DNA of 64,000 bases from Madurella fahalii (GCA_029876055.1 CM056878.1:930001-994000); one strand, 5' to 3'; positions 1 to 12,735 are shown, counted from the stretch's first letter. Notes: generated by a model from the letters alone, not told the origin. Made by a program: numbers and translations.

Positions 1-1675
1 CTTGAGGCCGTAGCTAAGCTCTATGACGTACCAGCTTCAACCCTCCGCGACAGACACGCTGGCCGACCTACACGACGCGACACCATGCCCAACTCGCGTA
101 AGCTCACAGATCTGGAAGAGAAGGCAATAGTTCAGTATATAATTGAACTATCTGTACGTGCATTTCCGCCGAGACTGTGTAGTATGGAAGATATAGCCAA
201 CCAACTGCTACGCGTACGCGACGCACCCCCTGTCGGTAAGCTCTGGGCGCATCGGTTTGTCAAACGCTAGCCAGAGCTCTGTGCGCGTTATACCCGTCGA
301 TACGACTACTAGAGGGCTAAGTACGAGGATCCAGAGGTTATTAGCGAGTGGTTTACGCTCGTATATAATACTAAGGCAAAGTACGGTATCGTAGATAACG
401 ATATCTATAACACTGGGTATATAATGGGCATTATCTGTACGGGTATAGTGGTTACGACCTCAGATAGCTATAGCAAGGCAAAGCTAGCCTAGCCTGGTAA
501 CCGCGAATAGATAACAGTGATCTAAGGGATTAATGCCCTTAGTTAGGCCATCCCTCCGTTTATCATCTTAGCCCGTATAGTACTACCTCGCCAACGGGTA
601 TACTAAATATAACCTCTCGGCCGACTAGTATATCGCAACTACCGATAATAGCTAGACTACTAATATAATAGGCCTAGATTGGATCAAGTACTTCGACTAC
701 TATACAGCGGTCTAGACAAAAGGTAAATACCAGTTGTTAATCCTCAACGGCCACGAAAGCCACTACTCGACCGAATTCGAGCTCAACTACCAGCAGAACA
801 ACATCGTTACACTCTATATACCTCCGCACTCTTCCTATAAGCTCCAGCCACTCGATATTAGCTGTTTTAGGCCGTTAAAACGGGTATACGGTTGGCAGAT
901 CGAGGACTTAATACAGGTACATATCAACCACGTAGGCAAACTCGAGTTCCTCTATACGTTCTACGAAGCCTACTTTGCCTCTATAACAGAGAGGAACATT
1001 TGGGGCGGCTTTACACGGGCTGGTCTTATACTGTACAATCCAAAGAAGGTACTTTCCAAGCTAGATATCAAACTTCGTATACCAATACCCACGAACTTAC
1101 GGCCTAGCACTACACAACCCTAGGTCTTCCAGACACTACACAACCCCCGAGAAGCCGAGTTACAGTCAACGCTCATTAAGACTCGTATTACCAATCATCA
1201 AAATAGCTCCCCGACTTCGATATTAGCTACTATAGACCAGCTTACCAAGGGTACGACAGCTGTAATATACCAGGTAGCTCTCCTTCAGATAGAGGTCTCT
1301 TCGCTTCGTAAGGCCAACGAAGCGCTAAGCAAGCACCGGAAAGCTAAAAAAACACGTATACGACTTAGAGGGTTACTTACTATACAAAGGACCTACTAGA
1401 CTAGAAGGCTGTAGGTACAGAGGTAAAACAGGAAATGCAATTGGGTGGTATTAGTACAGGGGGAGATCGTACCGAAGTTCGGTACTATAGTATATACGGT
1501 AGGCCTGGCTATAATACCCGTACTTGTCAGGAGGGTACGGGATTATCTAATTCAACTACTTCTAATATAATTATAATTAGTTCTAGTATTATTGTATTGT
1601 AATTGAAGATAGTATTCGTAGGGTAGTAGAAAAGCTACAACTCGCTAATACTCACGACTCGCTAATAATATACGT
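1..1675 (+). mobile_element. Degenerate pogo/Fot1-like DNA transposon (copy 1), left end outside window
   Basis: This is a relic of a Tc1/mariner-superfamily (pogo/Fot1) transposon reading on +. The frame starts at nucleotide 1 with a helix-turn-helix segment (LEAVAKLYDVPASTL), continues into a CENP-B-type DNA-binding part (KLTDLEEKAIVQYI), and then a DDE_1 catalytic part with ILNGHESHY and QPLDISCF around 736-870. Many in-frame TAG/TAA codons interrupt it, for example after FVKR at 268, so it is dead. The right terminal inverted repeat ends at 1,675, followed by a TA target dinucleotide; it matches the end of copy 3 (19,739-21,822) with scattered C/T and G/A changes. The left end lies beyond the window. 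The stops are mainly of the kind RIP produces from CAA and CAG. Confidence 0.85.
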
Positions 1676-1689
1676 TATACTATAAAGAA

Positions 1690-2470
1690 AATAATATTAT
1701 TACCTTCTATATACATCCTTACTCCTCTTATATCCTCTAGCTACTTGATATTAGATATTTTAACCTATTTAAGACAGTATATAGTAAGTAGATCAAATAG
1801 ATAATATAAACTAGTATAACCTATATTACTAAAAGGGACTTCTTCCTTATATATTATACAGCCTTTTAAATAGTAATACTATATAATAACATTTAAAGAG
1901 GTTTTCGAGGTACTAGATTTATTCCTTTTAATCCGAGAAGGTGATCTTATAGCTTGATATTCGTTTTAATATACCAATACCCCCGAATTTGTAACTCAGT
2001 ACTACTTATACCTAGGTTTCTAAAACTCTAAATAACGTAAACGAAGCCTACTCGTAGTCTAATCTTATTACAACTCGAATTACCCAGTATCAAAACAGCT
2101 CCCTAACCGAGATTTTAAAAGCAGTTGACGTCCTTATAAAAAGGACATCTAAGATAATACATAAGGTAGTATTGATACGAGTGGAGATCCGGGACCTTCG
2201 AGCAGTAAATAAGGTATTAAGGAAGTACCGGAGTGCTAAAAATACGACTACAGGAAGGAGGATCGCTTATTGTATAGAATATATAGGATATGCAAGGCTA
2301 GAGGAATGTAGATATGCAGATTAAGGAGGAAGCGCAGGGCAGAAGTGGTCGGAGGCCGAGGACTAAGACGCGTGCACAGCGTTGTAGCAACTGCAACGAG
2401 CCCGGCCATAATTCGCGTACCTATTAGGTAGTAGTAAAGACGTCTGAAGAAGATGGTTCCGAGTAGTTTC
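1690..2470 (+). mobile_element. C-terminal fragment of another pogo-like transposase (copy 1b)
   Basis: This heavily mutated stretch can be read on + as the C-terminal half of the same transposase family. It carries a version of the PPHS...PLDI block, the alpha-helical tail, and a final zinc-knuckle-like segment (CNEPGHNSRTY) near 2,390-2,425. This copy keeps the knuckle histidine that the other copies show as tyrosine, which fits a C-to-T change in them. It directly abuts the right end of copy 1, so copy 1 may have inserted into it. No ORF survives. The bases from about 2,470 to 2,591 could not be assigned. Confidence 0.6.
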
Positions 2471-2591
2471 AATTGTTTTGAGCCGTTTTAGTGGAATTTT
2501 TATGTTTCTTGTTAGATAGGTACGATTTCCTGTATTATTCGCTTATATATATTATTCGCATATAGGATACGTTAACTGATATTGGTATAGT

Positions 2592-2963
2592 TGTAAGGAG
2601 GTAACGGAAGTAAAGGTAGAATAACGAAGCAATCGACAAATGGTAGTAATGTAGTAGGAGCAGTAGAAGTAGGTTGAAGATAGTTGTATTATTCAGAATT
2701 TTTTTTATCAAAATCTAAAATATCTTCAAGTGGGTTATAGCCGTATTTATAGAGCTAGTTTGGTCTTCTAGAACTTTCTTCTATATAACTAATAGTGTAA
2801 TTCATCGAATGACTCACTGTGATTTATAATCATTGTAGAGCCTCTAGAATCCTATGGAATCTTATAGAATCCAATAGAATTTCTTTACGTAATAATTACG
2901 TAAGAATACATATTAGTCATATAGTGATTATAAATCAGATTGCAAGATCTTCTAGATCTTACA
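2592..2963 (+). repeat. Solo LTR-like repeat, second copy of the 13,998-14,377 repeat
   Basis: A 372-bp block begins TGTAAGGAGG and ends GATCTTACA, the TG...CA ends typical of an LTR. It is the reverse-complement homologue of the repeat at 13,998-14,377, which has a clear target duplication. Here the flanks (ATAGT on the left, TTACT on the right) do not form an obvious 5-bp duplication, so this copy may be an LTR end of a rearranged element instead of a simple solo LTR. It lies just before the recognisable gag of element A. Confidence 0.65.
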
Positions 2964-4544
2964 TTACTGCAATAACATCTCGATAACTAAGCGATAAGCC
3001 GTTGAAAAGGACTGGAATGCCTTTAAGGAATATACATCAAATTATATTCGAGACCTTGCCAATTCTAAGATTATAGTCGCTAAGCAGCCCAACGATACTA
3101 AATAGCGAAAGAACCAGTCCCCTTTAAATTTCTATTAATATCTAGAATCCCTCGAAGCCCAATTCCTATAGTAAGATAATAAGAGCTATATTCGGACGTT
3201 TTATACTAAACTTTTGCCCTTAATTATCAACTATATCGACCTATACGTCTATAACAAGCTAGAGACTTAGGAAGAAATAGTCAAGCTAGCTACCTAGATT
3301 TAGCTAGGATTCTAGTACCGAAGATATCGGGAATCCCTTTAGTATTCGTCCTGTTATATTCCTTATTTATCCTCGAATCGGCAACTATTATCCTGCTCTC
3401 GAAGAAGGTCGTCTTATCGAAATCGTTAGTATAACCCCCATTTTCCGACGCTATATACCAAATCTAACAACTACTCTAAGCGCCCCCCTTGTACTCCGAC
3501 TAGTTAAATCCAATAGATAGTTATAGAAATCCATTAACCTGTTTCGTATATAGTAGTAACACCTATTTTGCTAATAATTGCCCCTAGAAGGGTATATCGG
3601 TTAGTAGGGTTACCCGGTTCTCAACCAGGGGATTCTACTGAAATTGCTAGGGAAACGGCAGATACCGGTAGGCATAAACTCCGGTTATACCAGTACCTCA
3701 GAAACAGGAGTTCCTACCGAAACCCGTATATATATTATCGGAACCCTATTAGGTTATTCCCCTAAACCCATTACAGTTAATCTAGATACCGGAACTGAAA
3801 GCGAAATAACCTCCGCGGAATAAGTCGGTATAGAATCGCCCTATATCCGGTATCTAGATTTCTATATTACCAAAGTTTTTAGTATTTACAAAGGTCCCTC
3901 TAGGATTAACGGACTGCCAAGGGATTACTAAGAAGATATCTATACCCTATACCGCCATTAATCACCCTATTGTCACTGATAATTCCCCTGTCCTCCTAGG
4001 AATAACAAGTCTGACTTTACTTAAGATTTTACTTTTCCCCTATAACCACATATAGTAGTTTATAACAGAAACGAATAAGGTTCGTATAGAAAGCTCTAAG
4101 AAATTCAAGAAGATATACTGGAGAGAAGCAAAAGTCTATTCCCTTATCCAATACCTAGATGTACTAGAGACACTATTCCTAGAGGAGGAGGAAGAAGAGA
4201 AAACCCCTTGAAAACTAGACGAAATCCCCTCTGAGAATACGGATTTCGTTGATGTTATAAACCTAATTGTATAAGCATTTTACCTTCTTATAAAAATACT
4301 AATTATACTATTGACCTACTCCCCAATATCATACCCCCTATTAATCCAATTTACCCTTTATTATAAAAGGAGCTTGCAATTCTTAGGGAATATTTAGAGG
4401 AAAACCTAGTGAAAGTCAGATTTACTTGTCCTAGAGCTCTATAGCAAGCTCTGTTCTTTTCGTACCCAAAGGGATAATACTCTATACCTTTATATAGACT
4501 ACCGTAGCCTTAACTATATCACGGTTAAGAATCGTTACCTACTA

Positions 4545-6403
4545 ACGTAATCCATAAGCGAGCAAGCCATACAAGCGAGCAAGCCACTTTCCACTACTCT
4601 ACCACTACAATCTACAATTATCAAACCACAATACTAGGAAATAACAATAACTGAACTAGAAATCGATGAATCAGACGATTCTCCAGCCTCCTGACACGTA
4701 CGTGCATTATAGCCAGGCTTGCCGCACAGACCACAACACTGAATCTTCGTACGAACCCTCCCTGCACCACCACCATTTGGCCGTGTTTCCTGGACTAACT
4801 GCTCATCCACAGCCTTCTGGTCTAGTAAATCCTGTGCCTCTTGTACGGTAAGAGACCCTCCAAGCCGTATACGTGTTTTTTTAGCCCTCCGTCGCTTACT
4901 AAGCTCCTCATTGGCCTTTCGTAGTGCCGAGACCTCCGTACGTAAAAGAGCCACTTCGTGCATCACAGCCATTGTACCTTTAGCCAATTGGTCTACGGCA
5001 GCTAGCATTGGTGTCGGAGAACTGTCCTGGTGGTTGGATATCCGGCCTTTGATAAAGTCTTTCTGTGAGGTAGCCTCTCGGGGGTTGTATGGCGTTTGAG
5101 ATAGCCAAGGTAATGTTGTATCTGGTGAGGGTAGTGGAGTTGGAGTTCGAAGCCGTATATCCATCTTGGAAATCACCCTTTCTGGATCGTACGGTATAAG
5201 GCCAGCTCCGGCAAAGGCTCCTTGGATATTCTTGTCGGTAAAGGACGTAAAAAAAGCCTCTCTAAACGCATAAAGGAATTCCAACTTGGTAATATGTGTG
5301 ATATGTATACGTATAAGTTCCTCGATTTGATAGCCGTAAGCCTTCTTCAACGGCCCAAAATAACCAATATCTAGTGGCTGGACTAGATGTAAGGAATGCG
5401 GAGGCATATAAAGCGTGATGATACTGTATTCCTGGCAGTAGGCCTCGAATTGGTTGGAGTAGTGGCTCTTATGGCCGTCAAGGATTAACAGCTGGTATTT
5501 ACCCTTTGTACGAGCTGCTGTATGGGAATCGAAGTGCTGGATCCAATCTAGACCTTTCTTATTGGTAGTCCAACCGTTATCGGTTATTCCGATATACCAG
5601 GTAGTTGGAAGGTTGTATTCTTAATACCAATGAGTAAGGTGATATTTCCTAGCTATGAGGATGAATGGTAGGATAGCCCAGCCTTGAGCATTTACCCCTT
5701 AGATAACTATAGCCCACTTACGATTACCAGGCTGGGCCTTTTTAACCCTACTATAGCCGTCAGAGGTGGTAACTACTATACTAGTAGTAATCATACCCAT
5801 CATAAAGCCGGTCTCGTCAAAGTTGTACAAATCGTCGTTAAGGATACCGTACTTGGCTTTAGTATTATATACAAGCGCAAACCATTTGTGAATAATCTCT
5901 GGATCTTCACATTTGGCCCTCTGGTAGTCGTATCTACGCGTAAAACGCGTCTGGAGTTCTGGTCGGCGTTTGACGAAGTTGTGAGCCCAGTTCTTGCCGA
6001 CAGGGGGCGCGTCGCGTTCGCGTAGCAGTCGGTTGGCCATATCTTCCACAAAACGAAGCCGAGGAGGAAATGCACGTGCAGATAACTCAGTTATATACTG
6101 AATTATCATATGCTCCTCTAAATCCGTAAGTTTCCGTGAGTTGGCTGAAATATCGCGTCGTGAAGGCCGACCGGCGCGTCGGCATCGAAGGGTATCCTTG
6201 TCAACTTTGTAGATCTTTGCTGCAGCTCGGATACTAAGCTTTGGATCCTTTTCAAGAGCCCTAACGGCTAGGTTCATCCTGGCCTCGTACGAAGGCGTTG
6301 CCATTGTTGGTTGTAGAGGAATTTGATGTTTTGTGCAAAGGTGGGGGGTCGCGTCAAAAAGTGGCTTGCTCGCTTGTATGGCTTGCTCGCTTATGGATTA
6401 CGT
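4545..6403 (-). mobile_element. Nearly intact pogo/Fot1-like transposon (copy 2) inserted in element A
   Basis: The 1,859-bp element is bounded by perfect 46-bp terminal inverted repeats (4,545-4,590 and 6,358-6,403) starting ACGTAATCC, each holding two direct copies of AAGCGAGCAAGCCA. TA dinucleotides at 4,543-4,544 and 6,404-6,405 are the target duplication. Removing the element and one TA joins NRYL to LPLISE in frame in the host reverse transcriptase, and element B has exactly that uninterrupted sequence near 17,300-17,370. Base composition is less AT-skewed and stops are far fewer than in neighbouring relics, so this copy probably inserted late. Confidence 0.93.
4634..6304 (-). pseudogene. 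pogo/Fot1-like DDE transposase with two in-frame stops
   Basis: The transposase would cut and rejoin DNA at TA sites in the nucleus. From the ATG at 6,304 the frame runs to 4,634, about 556 codons, with only two stops: a TAA after KWAIVI at about 5,699 and another near 5,620. Both could derive from CAA. The order is Psq-type helix-turn-helix (residues about 10-50), CENP-B-type DNA-binding region (KLTDLEEHMIIQYI), then a DDE_1 domain with the acidic residues in NFDETGF, LILDGHKSH and QPLDIGYFGPLK. The C-terminus has a basic coiled-coil-like part and a zinc-knuckle-like CGLCGKPGYNARTC in which tyrosine stands where histidine is expected. A supply of suppressor read-through is not evident, so it is probably inactive. 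Confidence 0.88.
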
Positions 6404-9400
6404 TACCCCTAATTTCGGAAATTCTAGATCGAGCCTGTAAAGCAAAATTCTTCTCTAAGCTCGACCTTAAGGATATATACTATAGGATTCGCATCCGAGA
6501 AGGAGATAAATAGAAGACTGTATTCCGAACTCGATATAGGTTACTTAAATATCTTATTATATCTTTTAGCCTAACAAATACTCCAGTAACCTTCTAGAGC
6601 TATATCTATATAGTATTAGAAGGACTTCTAGATAACTATTATATATATTATTTGGATAATATCTTGATCTTCTCCCCTAACCGGGATACCTATACGACCT
6701 ACCTCCGATATATCCTAGGACGGTTATAAGAGGTACAACTATATTACAACCCTAGTAAGTATTCTCTTTACCAGAATAAGTTCGTTTCCTTAGCTACGTC
6801 CTCAATTATAAGGGCATCGCTATAGATTTGCCGTGAATTCAGATAATCCAGGAGTAGCCAGAACTCTAATTATTCTATAATTTCAAATCTTTTTAAGGTT
6901 TTACAATTTCTAACGCCGTTTTATTTACGATTATACTAAAATCGCCTTACCTTTGACCAACCCACTGAAAGGCCTATAAAAGAGACGGAAACTAAGAGAC
7001 ATTCGATTATAAGGCAATAAATATATAGCTTTTACCTGACTTAAGAATGTCTTTAACGAGGCGCTAGTCCTATACTACTTTGATCCCGATCTCCCTATTA
7101 TTATCGAGACTGATACCTCTAACTTCGTAATAGGAGCTGTCTTGTCTTAGACACCGAAAGGTAGCCGAAAACATCTAATTACGTTCTAGTTAGCCAAGTT
7201 CTCTAGGTACTCCAAGGACTATAGTATGCCGGATAAAGAAATAATAGCTATTATAGAAGCCTTTAAGCATTAGAGACACTATATCGAAGGGAGTTAATAC
7301 GAAGTTACTATATTTTCGGACTACAATAACTTATAAGGATTTATAAAGTAGAACCGATTAAGTAACTACTAAACTAGGTAGTATATATATTTTAGGATTT
7401 GACTTTACTATTAGGTACCAGCCTAGAAAGCGAAACCCAGCCAATAGGCCCTCGAGAAGACCCGATTACAAGGACCAAGAAAGCCTAAATAGGCTTAAAT
7501 AGATACCTATAATAGAGAGCAAAATTACTTAGATAAACCGGATCAAGGTACTGATCATAGAAAGGGATAAAATTATCCATTATATAGAAAAGAGTAAAAA
7601 AGCTTATATATAAAACCCTAGTAAATCCACTAGTTCCTAGGTTGAAAGAGAGACTATAGGGAAAGGTGAAGATGCCTATTACATACTAGAAGATAGCGAT
7701 TACCTATATACAAAACCCTAGTAAATTAGCTAGTTAGGAACCCGAAGGAATAGGTCATCTCCCAGAAGTTACTGTCGAATCACTGAAAGTTCGCTTATAG
7801 GAGCTTCGGGACCGAAAAGAAGCCGGATAGCTAGGATAAAACAAATTATCATTCGTCGGTATATAAGAGAATATGCCCGATTAGAAGCGGTTTATACCGT
7901 AAACCCGTTGAAATCAATAATAGAAATAATCCTAGAGCTATAAGCTATAGATCCAGTGACTTTAAAAATCAAGGAAAGGCTTATAAATCCTATATAAAGC
8001 CCGAAGGTATTACCTAAATAGGTATTAGGAAATTAATAGGAATTGCAGTACTAAAGACGATTATTTATTCTAACTGAAGAGGCCGTTAAACAGGAGTTAC
8101 TCCGCTTATTTTATAACAATCCGATAACAGGCTATTTTAGTACCGAGAAAACTCTCGAATTACTATAACGGAAGTTCTTCTAGTATAGTATAAACCGAGA
8201 TATAAAGGATTACTATAGAACCTACTATATTTACTAAGTCAATAAGGTATAACAGTATAAGCTGTATAGGTCCCTCGACTCGTTACTAATTCCTATACGA
8301 CCCTAGAATAAAGTTACTATAGATTTTATTATAGGTTTTCCTACGATCTATACTCCAGATAGTTCCGAGAAGGACACTATTTTAGTAATCGTAGACCGGT
8401 ATACGAAGATAAACCGATTCTTCTCCGTTTCTACTACTATTACTAGCTAAGAGTTAGCTGAGCTAGTCTATAGAGAAATCGAGCTTAAATACAGTGCTAT
8501 TAACAGTTACATCAAAGACCGTAGGTCCGTCTTCATATTATAATTCTAGAGCGATCTGTATTACCTTCAGAAAGTATACCAGCACCTTTCAACCACTTTT
8601 TACCTACAAACCGATAGGTAGACAGAACGAATAAACTAAATACTTATTCAATACCTTCGTTATTTTATATATAAGAACCTGGTTGTCTAGACAAACCTCT
8701 ATCCCGAAGTAGAATTCGTTGTCAATAACACTATTAATATAATAATTAAGATAAGTCCCTTTAAAGCTCTTATAGGCTATTAACCCCTGATTTACTATTG
8801 TGTCGAGGGCGATACTATTAGAAAGAAGGTACCTACTACAATCGAAAGAATAGAAAACTTACTGAATTAAGAAAATAGCTAGAATAGAATTAGTTGGAAA
8901 TAGTAGTAACCTAAAAGCAATATTATAACGAAAAATTATATAAAAAAGGAGTTCAGAACAAGGAGGTTTTATTTTACTATCTACCCGGAATTTAAAGTTT
9001 AAGATATCTAAGAAGTTGATACTGAAATTTATCGGCCCGTTTTGTATTCTAAACCGGACTAGATCATTGGCCTACTATTTGGCTTTATTAAAGAAGTATA
9101 ATCGTTTATATAATATATTTCCTATATCGTTATTAGAACCCTAGTACGGTCGAAAGAGGATAATTCGTTCTAGATACCTCTACTAGAACTAGAGGATAAT
9201 AAAGAATAGGAAGTTAAAGAGATTCAAGATAAAAGATATTTTAAAGGAAAGTAGTATCATTTGGTTAAGTAGACGGGGTAACCCTCAGAATATAATTAGT
9301 AGGTCGTAGAATCGGATATAGATAATATATAGAAGCTTATTACCTAGTTCTAAAAGAGCGTAACTCGCGATAGAAGAGAAAATAACGAGAGATCAATTGA

Positions 9401-9854
9401 TCTATAAACAAACTACTATCCAGGATATCATTCCCTTAATATTGAAATACCTATAAAAACACCCCGAACCCCTTAGAAAGAACTATTAGAAATATAGATA
9501 ATACAACCTCCTAACTAATATACAAGTATATACTAATTCTCTTCGGGTAAGTCCGCCTATATATACTCCCGAAGCTTTATAAAGAATATACATTTAGCGT
9601 TCGACCAAGCTACGAACCCCAAGTCCCCTATCTCCAGGTATATAGCAATATATATATTCTAGATATATACCTCTTCAGTAAACTACTGATTTGTCAGTAA
9701 AAACTCGGAGATAAGAATAGGAAGACAAACCTTAGAGCTAGTAGCTCCCTCGGCCCGAATAGGATAAGGAAGGAACTGTAAATTAAGTTAGTAACGAGTA
9801 GTTACTAGGGACGTATATACAATATAAACGGACTATAGACGATAATTAACCGAG

Positions 9855-10341
9855 TTAAATACAAAAGCTACCCTTTATAGTAGTTATAGGAGAGGGTTTC
9901 TTAATACCAACTAGGCCGAATTGACACCGATATACTATCTCTATAGCTAAGGTATTTAGCAGGCTCTTATTAACAGCTGTAATAGCCTAGCGAATCTCCT
10001 CCGTAAAAGCGTAGACATCGTTGCCCTATACGTTAGACTCTGTATACACGGCTAGTACCTTACCGAATACGAGTATTAATATAAGATCGATGGAGTCGCC
10101 GATTATATTACCCGGAGTCTATACAATTAGGATGTAAAAATAACGCGAAATAGGTGTAACTTACTGTAGAGCAAATTTCCTTCTTCTCCTAGTAGCCCGT
10201 ATAATATAAAGAGGAGGAGCAACCGAAGTTACAGACAATATCGATTGTAAATACGTTAGTGTATTCGAATTATTTCTGAGCCGTACCAATATAGCGTATA
10301 TACAGTACTAACCGCGAAGCGGAGGCTAAACCGACGTTTAT
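9855..10341 (-). pseudogene. Antisense spliced ORF in the 3' region of element A (degenerate copy)
   Basis: On the strand opposite to gag-pol this stretch aligns along its whole length with 12,736-13,225 of element B, differing by 3 bp in length, which keeps the frame. The start is ATA here where element B has ATG. The intron donor (GTAAGT), branch-like CCTAAT and acceptor (TATAG) are all retained. Stops are TAG/TAA at positions where glutamine is plausible; at one of them this copy still has CAA where element B has TAA. The frame reads through IGDSIDLILIL and YAFTEEI. I do not recognise the protein family. See the element B copy for the fuller description. Confidence 0.55.
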
Positions 10342-10806
10342 TGTAATAAGGATAGAGGTGACGAGATACAGCTGATTGTTATAATAGAGAAGGCGGAGGC
10401 GAAAAGCGCGTAATGAGTAAGAGCAGAGAAACGACAGCACGTACGAGACGAGGACCTAAAGAAGAAAAGAGGGAAGAGTTCAGAAAGAATTGAAGATACG
10501 TAGGGTATTTGTATTTCTGTAAGGTGGCCTATATACACCTATAATTTACAGCCGTATACTGACTACATATACGCAACGTACGGGACTCTTCTATAATAAC
10601 CTGCTGATAAGGTGATCGCAACATTTTATTTTGGTATTGAGGCTCTACGTATACTAAACCGCGTCGCTACAGCAATACAATTATAAAACCTATACGTATA
10701 CACCACGATTCTAATATAAATACGATACTACCCTAATGACACGGAACCTCTCAATAACGCGTCTGCGATAGGCCTATAGATAGGCCATTTAAAGGGAGAG
10801 GATAAT

Positions 10807-11051
10807 TGTAACGAGAGCCTCTCGACGGAATTAGGACAACCGGGCGAATACCCTGCAATAATGTTACGTTACCTGGTAGATAAGAACTCTGCGTAGTAGC
10901 TGCATACGCGGGGAACTTCTGATCCGTAAGGATCAGTCTCTGTCAATAGAAGGAGGCTGTTCGTAAAGACCTCTACCCGTAATCGTTAACTTATCGGTAC
11001 TGGTACATCGTGTCCTAACTCCCTCAACGTACCTATGAACAACTCCTTATA
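10807..11051 (+). repeat. 3' LTR of element A
   Basis: A 245-bp LTR begins TGTAACGAGAGCC and ends CTCCTTATA; the last bases were probably TTACA before a G/C-to-A/T change. It aligns throughout with the two LTRs of element B (12,025-12,270 and 19,667-21,998). A purine-rich tract ends right before it, as expected for plus-strand priming. Confidence 0.85.
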
Positions 11052-11820
11052 TATAAAAAGGAGTAGAATTGACTGAGTTGTGTGGTGTTGAAGCTGGTGA
11101 TGATTTGGCAGCTTGGGAACTTGGTGGGGCAGCGATATGAAGATATTTAGGTGGCACATTAGCTAGGGTGGTACAGCCATATATGGATTACGTTAATAAA
11201 GTACTAGTATACTATTAGCTAGCTAGAACTCATCTATATAGCGAGACACCTTTTCTTAACATCTTTACTATAGTGCAGTTCTAAATAAGGGATTCCTAGT
11301 TACAAAAGTTAATAACTTGATAGACAGTTACTCAATAGTTATTCTATACTACTAAAGAAGATAATAACAGCTTTCAGAGACCACTTCCATATACTACAAG
11401 CAGATAACATCGCCCTCAAAACTATTAACTAGAAGTTCGTTAAGAAGCGGCTTAAGAGAAGGAAAAAGGTAGCTCGGAAACACTTTAGTGAGATACATAT
11501 GTTTTCTATTAATAGCTTATCTGAGATGGTTTAAGAAATGGAGGGGAAGGAGGCTGAAGAAGTATAGTTAAGGTAAGGAAGACTATACTACGAGGTATAA
11601 TTACGTTTGCAAAGATGTCTGTAGAATTTGGGCTATTTGAGTAACTAGGTAGGTTCTGAGACTTGATTTAGCTGTATCTACTACACTGTAATGTCTAATT
11701 TACTTAGTGTTTTATCTTGTTGATCCTGGTAACGTGGCTGATTTTTTGATGAGTTTGTGGTGGCCCGGATGTCAGGGTAGCCAGGAGGTAGGTGGATTAC
11801 GTTACTTCTAGAATCTAGAG
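11052..11820. other. Mixed transposon debris between elements A and B
   Basis: This AT-rich stretch holds no intact gene. At about 11,368-11,520 on + a basic segment can be read (KKRLKRRKKVARKHFSEI) that resembles the C-terminal tail of a fungal pogo-type transposase; stops follow soon after. The 12-mer TGGATTACGTTA, the same as the right tip of pogo copy 2, occurs at 11,184-11,195 and again at 11,793-11,804 in the same orientation. That suggests two truncated pogo-type ends instead of one complete element. Confidence 0.45.
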
Positions 11821-11824
11821 TCCT

Positions 11825-12024
11825 CAGGGCAGAAAAGCTAACTCAGCTTCCTATGTACTATTCTCCAACTTCTCTGCCAATGGCTAATGCCTTGCCATCT
11901 CTTTGTCTAAGACGTCATATATATTCCCGAATTGCTGGGATAGATTAACTTGAACCTCCAGACTAAACTGTCAAAGAGCTTTAGCACTGTATATCTCGTT
12001 TATCTCCTAGATCGAGGGCAACGA
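11825..12024 (+). pseudogene. NLR-type NACHT protein, left fragment (disrupted by element B)
   Basis: The + frame gives ASYVLFSN and, further on, FPNCWDRL, SRLNCQRALALYIS and IEGND. This reads like the part of a fungal NACHT domain just before Walker B, in which ASYFF and related motifs are common. It runs directly into the target duplication AACGA (12,020-12,024) of element B and resumes in the same frame after the other AACGA at 21,999-22,003 as HLAIFIDSLD. In-frame TAG/TGA codons show it is dead. The match to the family is from memory of fungal NLRs and is moderate for this short piece; the continuation across element B is what makes it convincing. Confidence 0.6.
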
Positions 12025-12270
12025 TATAAGGAGTTGTTCACAGGTATATTAAGGGAGTTAGGACACGATATACCAGTACCGATAAGTTAACGATTATAGG
12101 TAGAAGTCTTTACGGATAGCCTCCTTCTATTGATAGAGACTGATCCTTATAGATCAGAAGTTCCCCAGCGTATACAGCTGCAACGCAGAGTTCTTATCTA
12201 CCAGGTAATGTGATATTATTGTAGGGTATTCGCCCAGTCGTCCTAATTCCGTTAAGAGGCTCTCGTTACA
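12025..12270 (-). repeat. 3' LTR of element B
   Basis: This 246-bp LTR on + starts TATAAGGAGTTG (ancestrally TGTAAGG) and ends CTCGTTACA. It lacks the pogo insertion found in the element's other LTR and so preserves the empty TA target at 12,095-12,096. A purine-rich tract follows on the internal side, as in element A. Confidence 0.9.
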
Positions 12271-12735
12271 ATTATCCTCTCCCTTCAAATGGCCTGTCCG
12301 CAGGCCTATTACAGACGTGTTATTAAGAGGTTCTGTACTATTAGGGTGGTACTGTGTTTGTATTGGAATCGTGGTATATACGTATGGGTTTCGTAGTCGC
12401 GTTGTTGTGGCGACGTAGTTTAGTGTACGTACAGCCTTAATACCAAAATAAAATATCGCGATCCCCTTATTAGCAGGTTATTATAGAAGAGTCCTGTACG
12501 TTGTATATATATTGCCAGTATATAGCTGCAAATTGTAGGTATATATGGGCCACCTGGTATAAATATAAATACCCCGTACATCTTCAATTCTTTCTGAACT
12601 CTTCCCTCCTTTCTTCTTTAGGTCCTCGTCTCGTATACATCGTCGTTTCTCTGCTCTTACTTATCGTATGCTTTTTGCCTCCGCCTCCTCCATTGTAATA
12701 ATCAGCTGCCTCTTATTGCCCCCGTCCTTATTACG

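Larger units (their letters stand above)
2964..11051 (+). mobile_element. Ty3/gypsy chromovirus-type LTR retrotransposon, element A (RIP-mutated, 5' LTR not found)
   Basis: Element A reads on +. Gag-like sequence starts about 2,990. The reverse transcriptase core lies about 4,480-6,720, interrupted by a pogo element; it shows NRY before the break, then PLISEILDR, FFSKLDLK and YYLDNILIF, where the catalytic YxDD box is degraded to YLDN. RNase H follows at about 7,050-7,450, an H2C2/DDE integrase at about 8,080-8,880, and a chromodomain at about 9,160-9,330 (EIQDKRYFKGK). A long 3' region precedes the 3' LTR at 10,807-11,051. A purine-rich tract (AAAGGGAGAGGATAAT) immediately precedes that LTR. 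Dozens of TAA/TAG codons make the element inactive. Its partner, element B, lies tail to tail at 12,025-21,998. Confidence 0.85.
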
